Source of the DNA: Ophioderma brevispina
Lineage: Eukaryota > Echinodermata > Ophiuroidea > Amphilepidida > Ophiodermatidae
DNA length: 64,000 nucleotides
Direction of reading: 5' to 3'
Assembly: GCA_023653785.1 (NCBI GenBank)
Contig: JAMKCH010078453.1
Location: forward strand, 1 to 64,000
Both the position numbers and the translations under genes were made by a program. This document shows positions 48,190-59,659 of the stretch, in pieces. Within the stretch, counting starts at the first letter, position 1, and each line of letters opens with the position of its first letter. The notes under the pieces were generated by a model. It made no database searches. It was given only the letters and a program-made list of their open reading frames with translations, and was not told where the DNA came from.

Positions 48190-48500
48190 TCTGCGAGTTA
48201 AGAATTGCGAGTACGAGTTGCGAGTTCCTGAATGCGAGTTTGCGAGTTGAATTTTTCGAGTTCAAATTTGTGACTTGTCACATTCGAGTTGCGAATTCCT
48301 GATATTTGCGAGTTGCTTCCATTCATATCAAAATAAATAGCGAGTTGTAAAATGGGCGAGTTGTGATCCATTAATGTGCAGCGAGTTAGGAGGTGGTGGC
48401 TAGTACAAAAAGTGGCAGTGGGTTGCAATTGCAACAAGGCGGCGGCGAGTTGCGACAGGTGACATTGAGTTACGACAAGGTGTGGCGAGTTAAGCGGCAC
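48190..48500 (+). repeat. GCGAGTT-rich interspersed array
   Basis: GCGAGTT or close variants occur about a dozen times (for example near 48191, 48218, 48240, 48307, 48339, 48356, 48381, 48446 and 48486). Spacing is irregular, mostly 10-40 bases. It is not a simple tandem repeat, because the spacers differ. No coding sense is visible. Confidence 0.65.
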
Positions 48501-48638
48501 TGGCACATTTTCACAAAATATGAATTTCTTCAATTTGCTATCAAATGATAGTCTAGGCCATTGGAAGAATAGAGATACATTTTACACATACAAATTAAAA
48601 TAGCATCCTAAAAAACAGATAGGGACGTTAATAAGAAG

Positions 48639-48995
48639 TTAAAGGCTGACTCAGAGATCTCCGATGAGGGCGCACTCGATTTTCAAACAAATTGTGTTTT
48701 TTGCATAAACATAATGCCTGTCCATATACTAATCACTGTGTGAAATAACTAAGCTCAAATCGAAATCTAATAATCTTATATTGCTATAAAATTCAGGATC
48801 CGGAATTTTCGTTATACACGGTATCCTATGGCACTGTTATACTGTGCATAATTGTTTACTGCATGAAAACGAAAAATCCGATTAATCTCTAACTTTGGAA
48901 TTAGGCGTTTTAGGTGATTATCTTTAGTTCTAGATGGCTATTTTTAATTCCTACACAAAAATATTATATTTCAAAATCTCTTAGTCAGCCTTTAA
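48639..48995 (+). mobile_element. TTAA-flanked MITE, family C, copy 1
   Basis: TTAA at 48639-48642 precedes AGGCTGACTCAGAGATCTC. The right end (reverse complement AGGCTGACTAAGAGATTTTG) precedes TTAA at 48992-48995. The interior aligns with the reverse complement of 58924-59274 over its whole length. It is a non-autonomous piggyBac-like element. Confidence 0.8.
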
Positions 48996-49289
48996 AGACA
49001 TCCACGTAATTTGTAGGCTAACTTTTAACTTTTCCATAACTTTAATCAACAATGTGTACATTACATGAATATCATAGACTCGTAATCATTGATATTAAAA
49101 CCACAAAGGTCACAGACCGGTCAAACAGGGTGCGAGCCGTGGGAAACATGCGTACGCGTGCCGTTTTATTGTGTTAACCGCCATTTCCGTCGTCTGCGAC
49201 ATTAATTATAAAATCGTCCAGTTTACCCATAAGGACTCTGATTTGGTCTTAATCATTTCAGGTGAGGGCTAATGTATAAAAAAAATCTT

Positions 49290-49364
49290 TCCAACCATGC
49301 AAAATATCGATTTTGAAAAATCTTGAGGGCGCACTATTTTTCAAATGTGCCAGCGTCTCTTTAA
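49290..49364 (-). mobile_element. Partial end related to the TTAA MITE family
   Basis: The reverse complement begins TTAAAGAGACGCTGGC and carries GTGCGCCCTCAAG, matching the sub-terminal part of family C elements (GGGCGCACTCGATTTTCAAA near 48667). The other end was not established. Confidence 0.4.
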
Positions 49365-49949
49365 GTCAAGTTGCCAGTGAGTAACATCAAGGTATAATGA
49401 GTTAGGACAAGGTGCAATATGGCAATAATGACAATTACTGATGGTTGACATGCTATTTTCAAAGCAATGGTGTTCAATGAGGCATGACTGGAAAAATTCC
49501 ATTAAGGTGTCATTTAATTTTATAGTAAAATAAATATTATACTCATGGAGCACAAAATTTCGACAAATTAACCCTTTGTTTTAGGATTAGGTTTTTTGGG
49601 GGCGCTTTGTATAACCATGGTGACGACCTTTGACAAGATTTGTCATACCTCCGTAACCATGGTAATCGTTTTCTGTAAGTTGTAGATAGTAGAAAGTATA
49701 CTATTTAAACTTTTAACAAGACAGACAGTTACCTTTTACCGCAATCCAAGCATTTTTCATTTTGACCCTTGTATTATAGTTGGAAGACGAAATCCTCCAC
49801 CGTTAGATGTAACACTCTTCCATTGAAAAATAGCAGGTTTCTGGATAAAACTGATGGCTCCAAAAAAGGCTCACGACTCGAGGAGTTTCTGGCTATCACT
49901 TGTGCTCCGGATTGTTTTCCCTCTTACTTGAAAATCTAATAAAATAAGC

Positions 49950-50015
49950 TAGAGTTGGATTAGAACCCGTACTATTTTATCATAACGCTTGCTATCCAAC
50001 TACTAGACCACAGAA
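49950..50015 (-). repeat. tRNA-like SINE head (weak)
   Basis: On the minus strand GGTCTAGTAGTTGGATAGC resembles an A box and GGGTTCTAATCC a B box about 35 bases apart. No clean cloverleaf forms. Confidence 0.35.
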
Positions 50016-50027
50016 GAAATTTTATAA

Positions 50028-50850
50028 TACATGGTAACCTTTATGAATAAATTGATTCTGCTCTTGTAATCAGCACTCAATATGAATACTGCAGCTCTGA
50101 TGAAACGATTGTCACAAGCTATGCCCCAGGAGCAAAGTGACGATATAGGCGCACTAACAAAGCAGTAACAAGGGTAAATGTACCATCAATTACTATGTCG
50201 AATCATTAAAGGATATGTCTACACTAAAGATGGGGTGTTCAAAATCAACCATTGGTATCATGAACACCAAGGGCGCGGTGGCCAAGTGGCTAAGGCGTCT
50301 GTCTCGTAAACAGAAGATCGAGGGTTCGATTCCCTCTCGTGCCTAATTCTTTGATTTTTAGATTTTTCAACGGCAAATTAGATCTTAAAAAGGAAGAAAT
50401 GGACGGGTCCGAATTACAAAAACGAATATGAAAAGTTGGCCATAAATGAGAGTCCCTTTCTCGAAGTTTGGGGAATGTTTAAGATGTTTTCTGAAGTTTA
50501 AAGGAAGCTGAATCAGAATTTGGGTCAAACATCTGGTAAATGCAGGGATTTTTGCAAAATAAGCAGAGTAAAATTAATACAGGGTAAATTTTTAAATCAA
50601 GTCAATTTTTTTTAAATGTACACCAATAAATTGGACTCATTTTAAGGATTACAAAAAGAGGTTGAAAGCCACCCTGGGTTAAACTTGCCCAATGCTCCGA
50701 TTTTGTGGAAACTGGTGTCAATTTGGTTGTATAGAGAGCGAAATGTAACATGGGTCTACATGGTATAAGGGTCACCAAAATGAGTCAAAATTGTACACAG
50801 ATTTGTCACTTAAAACGTTTAAAAGCTTTAAAATGCATTTTCTGTTTCAG
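50028..50850 (+). repeat. Left arm of a large inverted repeat with tRNA-Thr
   Basis: It matches the reverse complement of 54690-55480 along its length. Landmarks are ATTGATTC and AATCAGCACT, TCTGATGAAACGATTGTCA, the tRNA, CAATAAATTGGACTC, and GAGAGCGAAATGTAACAT near the inner end. Divergence is moderate with many small indels. Confidence 0.75.
50272..50344 (+). tRNA. tRNA-Thr(CGT)
   Basis: Intact 73-base cloverleaf: acceptor GGCGCGG with TCGTGCC, discriminator T, D arm GCCAAGTGGCTAAGGC, anticodon arm TCTGT-CTCGTAA-ACAGA, and T arm GAGGG-TTCGATT-CCCTC. A short T run follows near 50354. It lies in the left arm of the inverted repeat. Confidence 0.9.
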
Positions 50851-51060
50851 TATTACTAAAAGCAATAATTTGACACTAGTTTCAACAAAATCTGAGCATT
50901 AGATAATGTTACCCCAGGATGACCAGGAACCTTATTAGGGCTGTAGTCGTGTAACTAAAGCTCGAAACCTAAACAAAATATATACCTTTTTAAAATGCTA
51001 ATAATGAGACTCTGGTCTGGCCTGAACTCTGGTCACAACAGCATGTGAACACCAAGCGCG

Positions 51061-51526
51061 TGTAAGATGTGGAGTTCTCTTACACGGTAACGTGGTCAGT
51101 TATAACAGCTAATGGTGCTGAATGTAACAAGCGTAGACTGGAGACGAACAAATAATACTTGAAGACATACTTTACTGGAATCCAAGAGTTTTATTTGACG
51201 ACACGACGACACAAAATACAAAGTAATATTTAAGGAGCGAGACGGAACAGGTCCGCCGCTGAAGAAACCAAAATATCGAGTGAGGATTTGGCCGCGCCAG
51301 AAATTACACCCAAGCGACGCTACCGGCGTGCCCTTCTGTGATTGGTCAATTAGATCTACCGATAGGTGTAAAGGACTAATGCCAAATTGCTTTAATTATT
51401 ACTTCATCTGTATATTATATTTCCACAAAAAATAAAAAAAATAAAAAAAATAACAATATTAAAAATAGTAAATCAAAAATTTAATAAATATCTCATAATA
51501 AATATCTCCTAATAAGTTATCCTACA
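51061..51526 (-). mobile_element. LTR fragment with adjacent polypurine tract
   Basis: On the minus strand a purine run AAAGGAGGG (51541-51533) is followed within a few bases by TGTAGGATAACTTATTAGG. The candidate LTR then runs 466 bp to CACATCTTACA. TG...CA ends next to a polypurine tract are the layout of a 3' LTR. No matching 5-bp target duplication or second LTR was seen. No gag-pol remains were found upstream, so only an end fragment is left. Confidence 0.5.
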
Positions 51527-51769
51527 TTACTACCCTCCTTTGAAGGTGTCCCCACCGTTACATTTTCCTCTAAAAAACAAATGTACAAAAGAAGTGTCCC
51601 ACATCAGTATGGCACATGACTCGCAATACCCGAAATGTTCAAACAGCTAGTATTTTGCAAGCGCTGGAGCCTTTTGAGATCTATTTCATTGGCACCATGT
51701 AGTAATGAGTTGATATAGTCAATGCGGGACAAGACCAAATAGGCTATGGTACATGATACAATGTTGGCC

Positions 51770-52745
51770 TTTTAATTAAATATTCGTGCTCCAGACCTGG
51801 GGATTACTTATTTCCTTCACTAAAATTAAAACAATATTATTTTAACCAGTAAAAGCTGTGTCCCCACATGAAAAGAATGCACATTATTTAGAAAAATGAA
51901 TAAAATGTCAACTCAATTTACTTTTCGAATATCAGTGACCAATGGATATACATAACATCAACATGATCAAGCGAACAATGGAGCTAATGATATTCAATAA
52001 TCGGCCCGGAACACACTTCACATTCTTTTACATCTGGTCCATTGTTATTGTGCATGCACATGCAGTTGAATAGATTTCGAATGTTATGTCCTTGCCGCAT
52101 TGGCGTAAGTTCTTTCCTCGTTCGCGATGAAAGAAATCTTGAGATTCTACTATGTGTTCAATTAACTTTGACCATATGATTAATAATTTTTTCGAAAAAA
52201 AATTGTAAAGGGATAAAATTCATGATAGCAAAGCCCTTTGCAAGGACTGACCTAATTTGTGCATATAACCTAAATCCGCAAGTTATTGTCTTTAAAACTC
52301 TTTTTCTATTAAATTTACCAAGAAAGGCAATGGTATTCAGCGACCTACATTTTTAAAACTCATGAGCGAGGTGAGTATGTTGCCCTTTATGTTATGAACA
52401 GATGCTAGAGCTCGATACGGGGAAGTGATAACACCTGATATAGCTTGAAATGTTTTCAAAGGTGTGGGCAGTAACAATGGACTTGCATACCCTGATGAGA
52501 AAAAGATCCGAAGTGTTTTTAGGTTGATTGTTGAATATCAATAGCTCTTTTGTTCGCCTGAGTTTACGTGTACATATTGGTCACTGATATTCTGGAAGTA
52601 AATTTAGTTGACATTTTCAATTTTATTCATTTTTCTAAATAATGTGCACTCTTTTCATTTGGGGATAAAGCTTTTCCTGGTTTACATAATATTTTAAAAA
52701 TTTTAGTGAAGGAAGTAAGTAATCCCCGTGCTGTAGCACGAAAAT
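51770..52745. repeat. ~1-kb foldback with ~340-bp arms
   Basis: The left arm 51770-52110 and right arm 52400-52745 are inverted copies. Shared marks include GGGGATTACTTA, TTCCTTCACTAAAA, TGCACATTATTTAGAAAAAT, AATATCAGTGACCAAT and GTCCATTGTTA. The centre is about 290 bp. There is no open frame in either arm. Confidence 0.8.
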
Positions 52746-52799
52746 ATGGTTAAATCGCAAACGTATCACGGCCTAAAAGATCGTACAGCATGTTTACAA

Positions 52800-53720
52800 G
52801 CTTCAAAAGTGATAAACCTACGAATACGCCATGGTCATTTACACTCTTACAGATAGCTCCAATCTGATTGGACACACTCATGGTGGAATCAAACATAACC
52901 CTGAGGTTCTTTACACACACAGATACAGGAACAGAGGTGTCACCCAGATCTATAGCCGTATTGGACGCAGATTTTTCAAAACACAGGGCGTGGCAAAGGC
53001 AATAAATTATGTCTTTTCTTGATTCATCTGCAGCAAGTTATTTGACATCCAAGTGTTTATGTTAGATATACAGCTTGAAAGTTTTTGAAAAGCGTGCTCA
53101 CAATCACCTGGAATCTTTGGATTAAAACTCACAGAAAACCTGAGTATTATCAGCATACGAGTGATTCCTAATAGCTCCTAATAATGTTACCGACAGGGTG
53201 AGACTGAGTATACATAATGAAACCTTGCGGACTTGCAATGGAGCCCTGAGGAACAGAATAGTTTAAAATATGCTGCTTGGACATTTCATGGTTCACCATC
53301 ACTCGGGTACTTCTGCCAGTGGGATATGATCTAAACCATGCAGGCAAGAGTAGTGTCTGTGATACCAAAACTGGTTTTAAGTCTTTTAATCAAAATACCA
53401 TGGTCAGTGGTATCGAAGGCAGCACTCAAGTCAAGCACAAGCAAGTCAGGCTTATTAGCATCAAAGGCTTGAAGGATGTAATTTCTAACCTGGAGAAGGC
53501 TGTCTCAATGGAATGGTGATATTATGCAGATTGCAATGGCTCACCAAGATCATGATCGCCAACATACTGTATTATCTGACGTGATGCTGCTTTCTCAATC
53601 AATTTGGCAATTAATTTGATATTGGCAACTGGTAAATAATGATCCAAAGATATCTTCTTAAGTACAGTGTGAGGAAATATGCCTGTCAAAAGATAACTGT
53701 TCACTTAGTCCAGGAACTTT
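52800..53720 (-). pseudogene. CR1/L2-like LINE reverse-transcriptase remnant, minus strand
   Basis: From the 5' side on the minus strand: YLPVANIKLIAKLIEKAASR, then DHDLGEPLQSA, then in another frame DLLVLDLSAAFDTTDHGIL, TLLLPAWFRSYPTGR and NYSVPQGSIA, and later LQMNQEKT. The order fits the RT core of CR1/L2-type LINEs. Several frame changes and a stop break it. The YADD region is not readable with confidence. Confidence 0.8.
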
Positions 53721-54120
53721 AGGTCTGTGTAGCCAGAAGGAGGCGGAAATAAATAAGTACAAGCTGAATTTTACAGGATAGTTTCCTAATATTGTAAAGA
53801 GCAACATATCAAAAGTCCCCAAGAATCCCCTGTGTGCTATTTGAGAAATAAGGGGTAAAGTTTATACAGGGGTAAAAAATTAAAATGATTCAATTGAGCT
53901 AAATCATGGGCTATCGTATTCTTCTAGTCAAACTGAATAAGAAAATGTATAGTTTGTCTAACTTTAGTTTTAGGCATGCAGGCCAAAATATTTTCAAGGT
54001 CATTGTGGAGTAAAATTTTCAAAACAGTACGATTTTTATTCAACTAATTCCAAATTACTCGTACATGTTGTCTGGTCATATGGCAAAAAATTTCATTCAC
54101 ACTATCTACATCTTCGAAAT
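53690..54120 (-). repeat. Repeat family D, linked to the LINE 5' side
   Basis: It matches 61880-62335 in inverted orientation, through CTAAAGTTCCTGGACTA, AACATATCAAAAGTCCC, GGGGTAAA and AAGAAAATGTA. Part of it (53770-53880) also matches 61555-61645 directly. Confidence 0.6.
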
Positions 54121-54689
54121 ATTGGCCTTATAGGGCAGTGGCTTGTGACCTCCCATAGACCCAGTAGAAACCTGCCATAATGAACCCTATAACTATGCAA
54201 GTAAATTACTTAAACTAGTTAAATATCTTTTCAGTTTATACACAATTAGACGAACAATTTGATACCCTTTTGGAAAGAATCGGAGCACTCCGAGGATTTA
54301 CCCCAGTATGACCTTGAACAGTTATATTGCCATATAGGTAATAATCCATTTTTTTTTAAATCCTTATGACATGACACAAACGTTGGTATACATTTGAACT
54401 CAATTGGAACATTTTAGAATTTGACCCCTGACACCTTTCAAGTTCTGTTTTAATGAGTCAGGAAGGAAGTGTGTCCATAGTGCAAGCCTTGTTGGACATT
54501 TGGCCAATTATTTCAGCAACTTCAGAGTCAGAGAGTGCTTTAAAACATGGCATGCAAATTCTATCTGCCTGGAGAGATTCAGCATTGATTCCGTATTTTT
54601 AGAGGAACTGTAGTGGTGTTGCACTTTCCACCGCGGAAGAATTTTGTACTCAATTATCAGGTTAACGGGAACAATAGTTTTCAGTTTTC

Positions 54690-55480
54690 AGTTTCAATGT
54701 TACATTTCGCCCTCTAATTATGCAACCAAATACCAAACATTGTAAAATAAGACAAGACGAACAAATTTGATACACGTTTTAACAAAATCGGAGCGTTGGG
54801 TAAGTTGACCTTGAACCTCTTTTTAATCCTTAAAACGAGTCCAATTTATTGGTGTACATTTAAAAACAATTTTATCTGAATTAAAAATTTACCCTGTATT
54901 AAAATTAATTTTACCCACTTATTTTACAGAATTCCCCACATTTCCCAGAGGTCGGACCCACAAATTCCACTTCAGCATCCTTCAACTATACAGAAAAAAA
55001 TATTCAAAACTTCTACCCCAAAATGGGATTTTCATTTATGAGCCTATTGCTACAACATTAATTTTTGTGTAATTCGGACCAGTCTAGTTTTTCCTTTCTA
55101 AGATCAAATTTGTCGATGAAAAATTTTAACCGGAAAATTAGGCACGAGAGGGATTCGAACCCTCGATCTTCTGTTTACGAGACAGACGCCTTAGCCACTT
55201 GGCCACCGCGCCCCTTGGTGTTCATGATACCAATAGTTGATTTTGAACACCCCCATCTTTAGCTGTTTTGTGTAGCCATATCCTTTAATGATTCGATAGT
55301 AATTGATGATGGTACTATTTGGTACTATTACAATTGTAACTGCTTTGTTAGTGCACCTACCGCCACTTTGCTCCCGGGGCATAGCTTATGACAATCATTT
55401 CATCAGAGCTGCATGCAGTATTCATAATTTTTAGTGCTGATCACAAGAGTGGAATGGAATCAATTTATTTCTTAAAGGTT
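54690..55480 (-). repeat. Right arm of the large inverted repeat with tRNA-Thr
   Basis: Inverted partner of 50028-50850, with the tRNA-Thr(CGT) at the corresponding place. A shorter diverged piece near 54255-54400 (GATACCC, AATCGGAGCACTC, ATCCTTATGAC) repeats the inner end once more. Confidence 0.75.
55140..55212 (-). tRNA. tRNA-Thr(CGT)
   Basis: Intact 73-base cloverleaf with anticodon CGT and both Pol III boxes. It lies in the right arm of the inverted repeat, convergent with the copy at 50272. The 3' trailer on the minus strand has T runs and a CGACAAATTTGATC-like segment shared with other copies. Confidence 0.9.
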
Positions 55481-55559
55481 ATCAAGGATTAGAATTATAA
55501 ATCCGACAGAGCAATTCTCTCTCTGGTCTAGTATAGTTAGCCTTATGATAAAGTAATCC

Positions 55560-55745
55560 GGTGTGAAAGCAGATATAGTCCGGCGGGAGCCATAGTCCGG
55601 GGCTCCATAGACGATAACGGAATAAAGGGTGAAACTAATGTTGCGTTAAGAGTCAACTGAATCGATTGCCCTATTGTTCAGTTCACCATTGTTCCCGGAC
55701 TATGAGTACGCCGGACGATAATTACTTCTACACCGGGAGAACAAA
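55560..55745 (+). repeat. Dispersed repeat family B, copy 2
   Basis: Matches 20846-21003 through AGTCCGGGGCTCCA, GACGATAACGGAATAAAG and ACCATTGTTCCCGGACTAT. Confidence 0.7.
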
Positions 55746-56099
55746 TAACTGTAAGGAGCATAAGGGGTGGTCAAACTCCACGGTGCTGTTATCTTGAGTC
55801 GTGGGCCTTTTTGGAGGCATCTTATGGGGATTTCGTTCCTAACTAAATCAGGGGGCAACATAAAATGCTTGATTGCTGTAAAAAGGTAATTGTCTGTCCC
55901 CGTACAAGTTGAATCCGTATAGTCTACTACCTAAAACGGTTACGGTGAACTGATTTTTATTCGCGTCACGTCAATGCAATATTTAAGTATGGTTTTATTA
56001 GAGGGCGTGTTGATACCGAAAGCTGAAAATATAGTGGAGTATACGTTATTAAGTGCAATGTTCTGATATTGCAGATAAGCTTTCAAAATTTGGTATAAT

Positions 56100-56402
56100 T
56101 GCCTTGCCTTTCCTGCTGGCTATTTTCAACGCATGTCGCTGTAGCCCTCATGTAATAGCCATCTTCGTCTTGCCACTCTGTCTCAGTTTGTGCCCATATA
56201 AGAGGTTGATATCATCTCTCCATCTCAGTTTCTGTCTTCCCCGCCTACGCTTTCCTGTCCTAGGGTTGCCATTCGTGATTCTTACAGTCCACCTATTGTC
56301 TGCTCTCTTACAACATGCCCGCGCCCAGGGCCGTACTACTCTAAAATAAAGACTGAAATTATATACATAGCACCGCTGTTTCTCTGGTATCCACATAAAC
56401 AC
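56100..56402 (-). pseudogene. LINE C-terminal remnant, minus strand
   Basis: The frame contains RVVRPWARACCKRADNRWTV and then GKRRRGRQKLRWRDDINLL. Tails of this kind (DNRWT...GKRRRGRP..RWRDD) end many RTE/jockey-type reverse transcriptases. No RT core adjoins it. Confidence 0.8.
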
Positions 56403-56470
56403 CTGTGGTCCAGTAGTAAAATCTCACGCATCGTGAGCATGGTTAGCGAGAGGACCGGATTCGAGACCGT
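56403..56470 (+). repeat. tRNA-like SINE head (weak)
   Basis: TGGTCCAGTAGTAAA may be a decayed A box and GGATTCGAGACC a B box, at roughly tRNA spacing. No cloverleaf forms. Confidence 0.3.
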
Positions 56471-56479
56471 TGTATTTTT

Positions 56480-58920
56480 GTCTTTTATTAATTAATGTGT
56501 CGCCGTTCTCCGAGCGTCTATATAATCTCATTTCCATTTCCCCATTACCAACTAGAAGAAACTGTTCAGAAACAGTACACACAAAGATAAAAGCTTTACG
56601 GCCAATGCTTGTTTTTTTTTCTTCTTTTTAAAATTATAAATCATACCTTCTGAGATTGAATTCAAGTCAAAATTGAAAACTTCTTTTTGAGAAAAATCTA
56701 TTAAAAAATTGCATTTCATATACAACACATTACAAGGCTATTTTGAACGCTCTCTGGCTACCATCTCGGAGTGCCCACGGGTTCTAATTTCACACCAGAT
56801 GATTATAGGGTCGTGTACAATAGAAATGGATACGAAACGTTTCTTAGGTGTTTTTAGACCAAAATGGCGATCTCATAAGATGAGTTCGACAAGTAACTTA
56901 AAAATTCTTTTTTCTTTCGAACGGATGAACTTATTAAACATAAAGGTTTTTATGTAACTACCCACCAGTCAGTAAGAAAATGGATATTGCAGTAAAAAAT
57001 AACAACTGCAAAAACAAAATGACTGAAGTTGCAGGTAGTAGAAACTATAGCATTTTATCAGTTTATTTTTTTACGCAATCCAAGCATTTACATTTTGAAC
57101 CCTGATATGGGACACCTACTCGACGCGATCGCTATCGACACTCTTTCAGAGGGACACTCCACTTTTTTACATAAAGTTCACGAAAAAAAATTCCAGTGAG
57201 AAATGAACTCTAATCTCCATAGTTAGGGAATCTATTCCATATGACCCACGCTGAGCAAAAAAATAATAACAGCGTTATTTTTGTTTCTTGCATGACTTAT
57301 GCAAATTAGCTCACCAATATGCAATTAATGTCACCAGCGACATTTGTGAGCCATGACTATAAACTTGCACATGGTGGAAGTTATGTCAAAATATAAAAAA
57401 CTTGAGTTTATCACAGAAAAAACTTAAGTTTTTTTCTGAATTTTTTTTAAAGTGATAACTGCATTTGTCTATATAAACAACGTTTTTAATATTGATTATG
57501 CTCATAGTTTTTAAAAACCCTGGCTTATCTAATTAAAAAAAAACCCAACAAATATTGTTCACACTAACTAATCTGAGAATCCCCCGCATAAAACAATGAC
57601 CCGTCTCTTATCAGTGATAAATCCAGTTTTACTGAAAAGCTTGATTTTGAATTGAATTTAAAAAAAACTTAAACCAATAATAGTTTTTTGTCTTTAAAAA
57701 AAAAGGTTGTTTCTGTCAACTTCTTTTTTTCCAATTTAAAACGTAGTTTACAGATCTGAAAAACTTAGTTTATTCAGATCTACTCCGTGTGCCCACTGAG
57801 GGATCTAGTTTCAAAGAATCCGCCTGGTGCCACCTTGGCACTATTGGGAAATTTGAGTTCCGGTCAAATAAGCAGATTAACTTGTCAAAAGTGCACAATG
57901 AATAAAGTTATGAAATCTAAGATGTAACAAGAAACATTTTGGTGCTGGGCACCAAGGTATGCCCCGCGCAATGATAGAATTATTAAACCATCCAAAAATA
58001 GCCAGAATGAGAGATAATAACATTTTCCAAGCAAAAATTGCTTGCGTAGGTGACTTGACTGAAAACTGATTATAGTATATAGTGGTATCGTAAGTGTTTG
58101 ATTCAAGATCACTTATTCTTTTTCAAGTTAATGATCACTGTATACCTCATACGACCTCATCCTGATTTCACTGCCAAAATTGTCATTTTTTCTGAATATG
58201 CAATGATTAGTACTGATATTAAAGACCTATCAGTGATTTTAAAAAAAATTTTGAAATTTGCAAGATAGCTTAAAAGTAGAAGATAAGCCTGTTAGATTTC
58301 TCCTAAGTGACCTTTTCAGCGTAGATGACAGAAAAGGAAAAACGGCAGTGTTCCAATATACATTCTCGCATGCAATTACGTGTTGTAGTAAGTGTCCTTG
58401 CGGACAGTAATGACTCAAATCTCCGATTTTGTCCTTATTGTTGCTTTTGGGCTATTATTTGCAGGGTATGTTAGGATACCTTTACTTGTTACTACTGCAA
58501 AAATCGTATTTTTGATGATTTTTTCATTGCTGATTTAGCAGAATAATCACGATAGTTCTTTAACCGGGCACTGTTGGGGCAGTTCGGCCCAACTTGCTTA
58601 GCTATATTTTTGACCCCCACTAACCATGGAATAGAACCTGTACAGATCCATTAAATTTTGTATAAAAATCACGGAAAATACAACCTATCTCACATGTATT
58701 ATCATGTTATTTACACAAAAACTACCTTGTGTTTGCATAAATATTTATTCCATGATCATCCAACCATTAAGTGTATTTTAGCACGTTCGATCATTTTCAA
58801 TTGTCATGAAACTTGTTATGACGCAAGGCTCATCATCTCAATACAGCAAACTCCATGTCTGTCAAATTATCCCACATCTATAGCCCCCGCGCTCCCCGCG
58901 CGGGGCAATAACTATGGCTG
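56480..58920. other. AT-rich region without a recognised gene
   Basis: A segment near 57070-57105 (GCAATCCAAGCATTT, CATTTTGAACCCT) recurs near 49741-49772, so part of this is dispersed repeat. Many A/T homopolymers are present. No family-like frame is seen. Confidence 0.45.
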
Positions 58921-58923
58921 AAC

Positions 58924-59274
58924 TTAAAGTCCTGCCTCAGAGATTCGAATATTATTTTTTTGTGTAATAATGAAAATACTCAACTAGAACTAAAGATTAA
59001 CCTAAAATGCACATTCCGAATTTGAGATGAATCGGATGTTTCATTTTGATGCAGAAACATTTATGTGTAGTATTACTTCCCATGGATCCTGTGTATAACA
59101 CAAATCCCGGATCCCGAATTTATAACAAAGTTGTGATTTTATAGAAGGATTCGATTTAAGCTTAGCAATTTCAACCAGTGATTAGTATGTGGACAAGCTT
59201 AATTACATGCAAAAACCGATTTTTTTTTTTGGAAATTGAGTGCGCCCTCCGAAATCTCTGAGTCGGCCCTTTAA
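58924..59274 (-). mobile_element. TTAA-flanked MITE, family C, copy 2
   Basis: TTAA at 58924-58927 and 59271-59274 flank ends related to AGGCTGACTCAGAGAT (right end, reverse complement AGGGCCGACTCAGAGATTTC). The whole element aligns with 48639-48995 in inverted orientation. Confidence 0.8.
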
Positions 59275-59659
59275 ACACCCTATATTGTCTATTGCTTCAA
59301 CCGTATTTCCCATCATAGCATAAATATGTGGCTATAGCACACTAGACCTTTTTTCACGATGAATATAAGCCGCTTATCCTTCGCGCATTTTAAAACTTTG
59401 ACCTATGTAACAAAGAATTGTGTTTTACCTTTTAGTCCTATTTTGACGTACACCTTGTTATTAGGCATCCTACAGACCATTGACTCTTTCTCTTATTGAC
59501 TGTGGGAATGACGCGGCCCGTAACTCAAATTGCCCAGGGTGACAATGTGGCACTGGTGGATTCTTCACTAACACCCTGGCAATAAATTGCATAGGTACCG
59601 AAAAAACATAAAAACCCATTTTGACAACTTCTCTCCAGTTCTATCCGGAATATTAGCTG

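Noticed and set aside
56053..56349. Plus-strand 98-codon hydrophobic open frame
   Set aside because: It is antisense to the LINE tail at 56100-56402, which has recognisable motifs.
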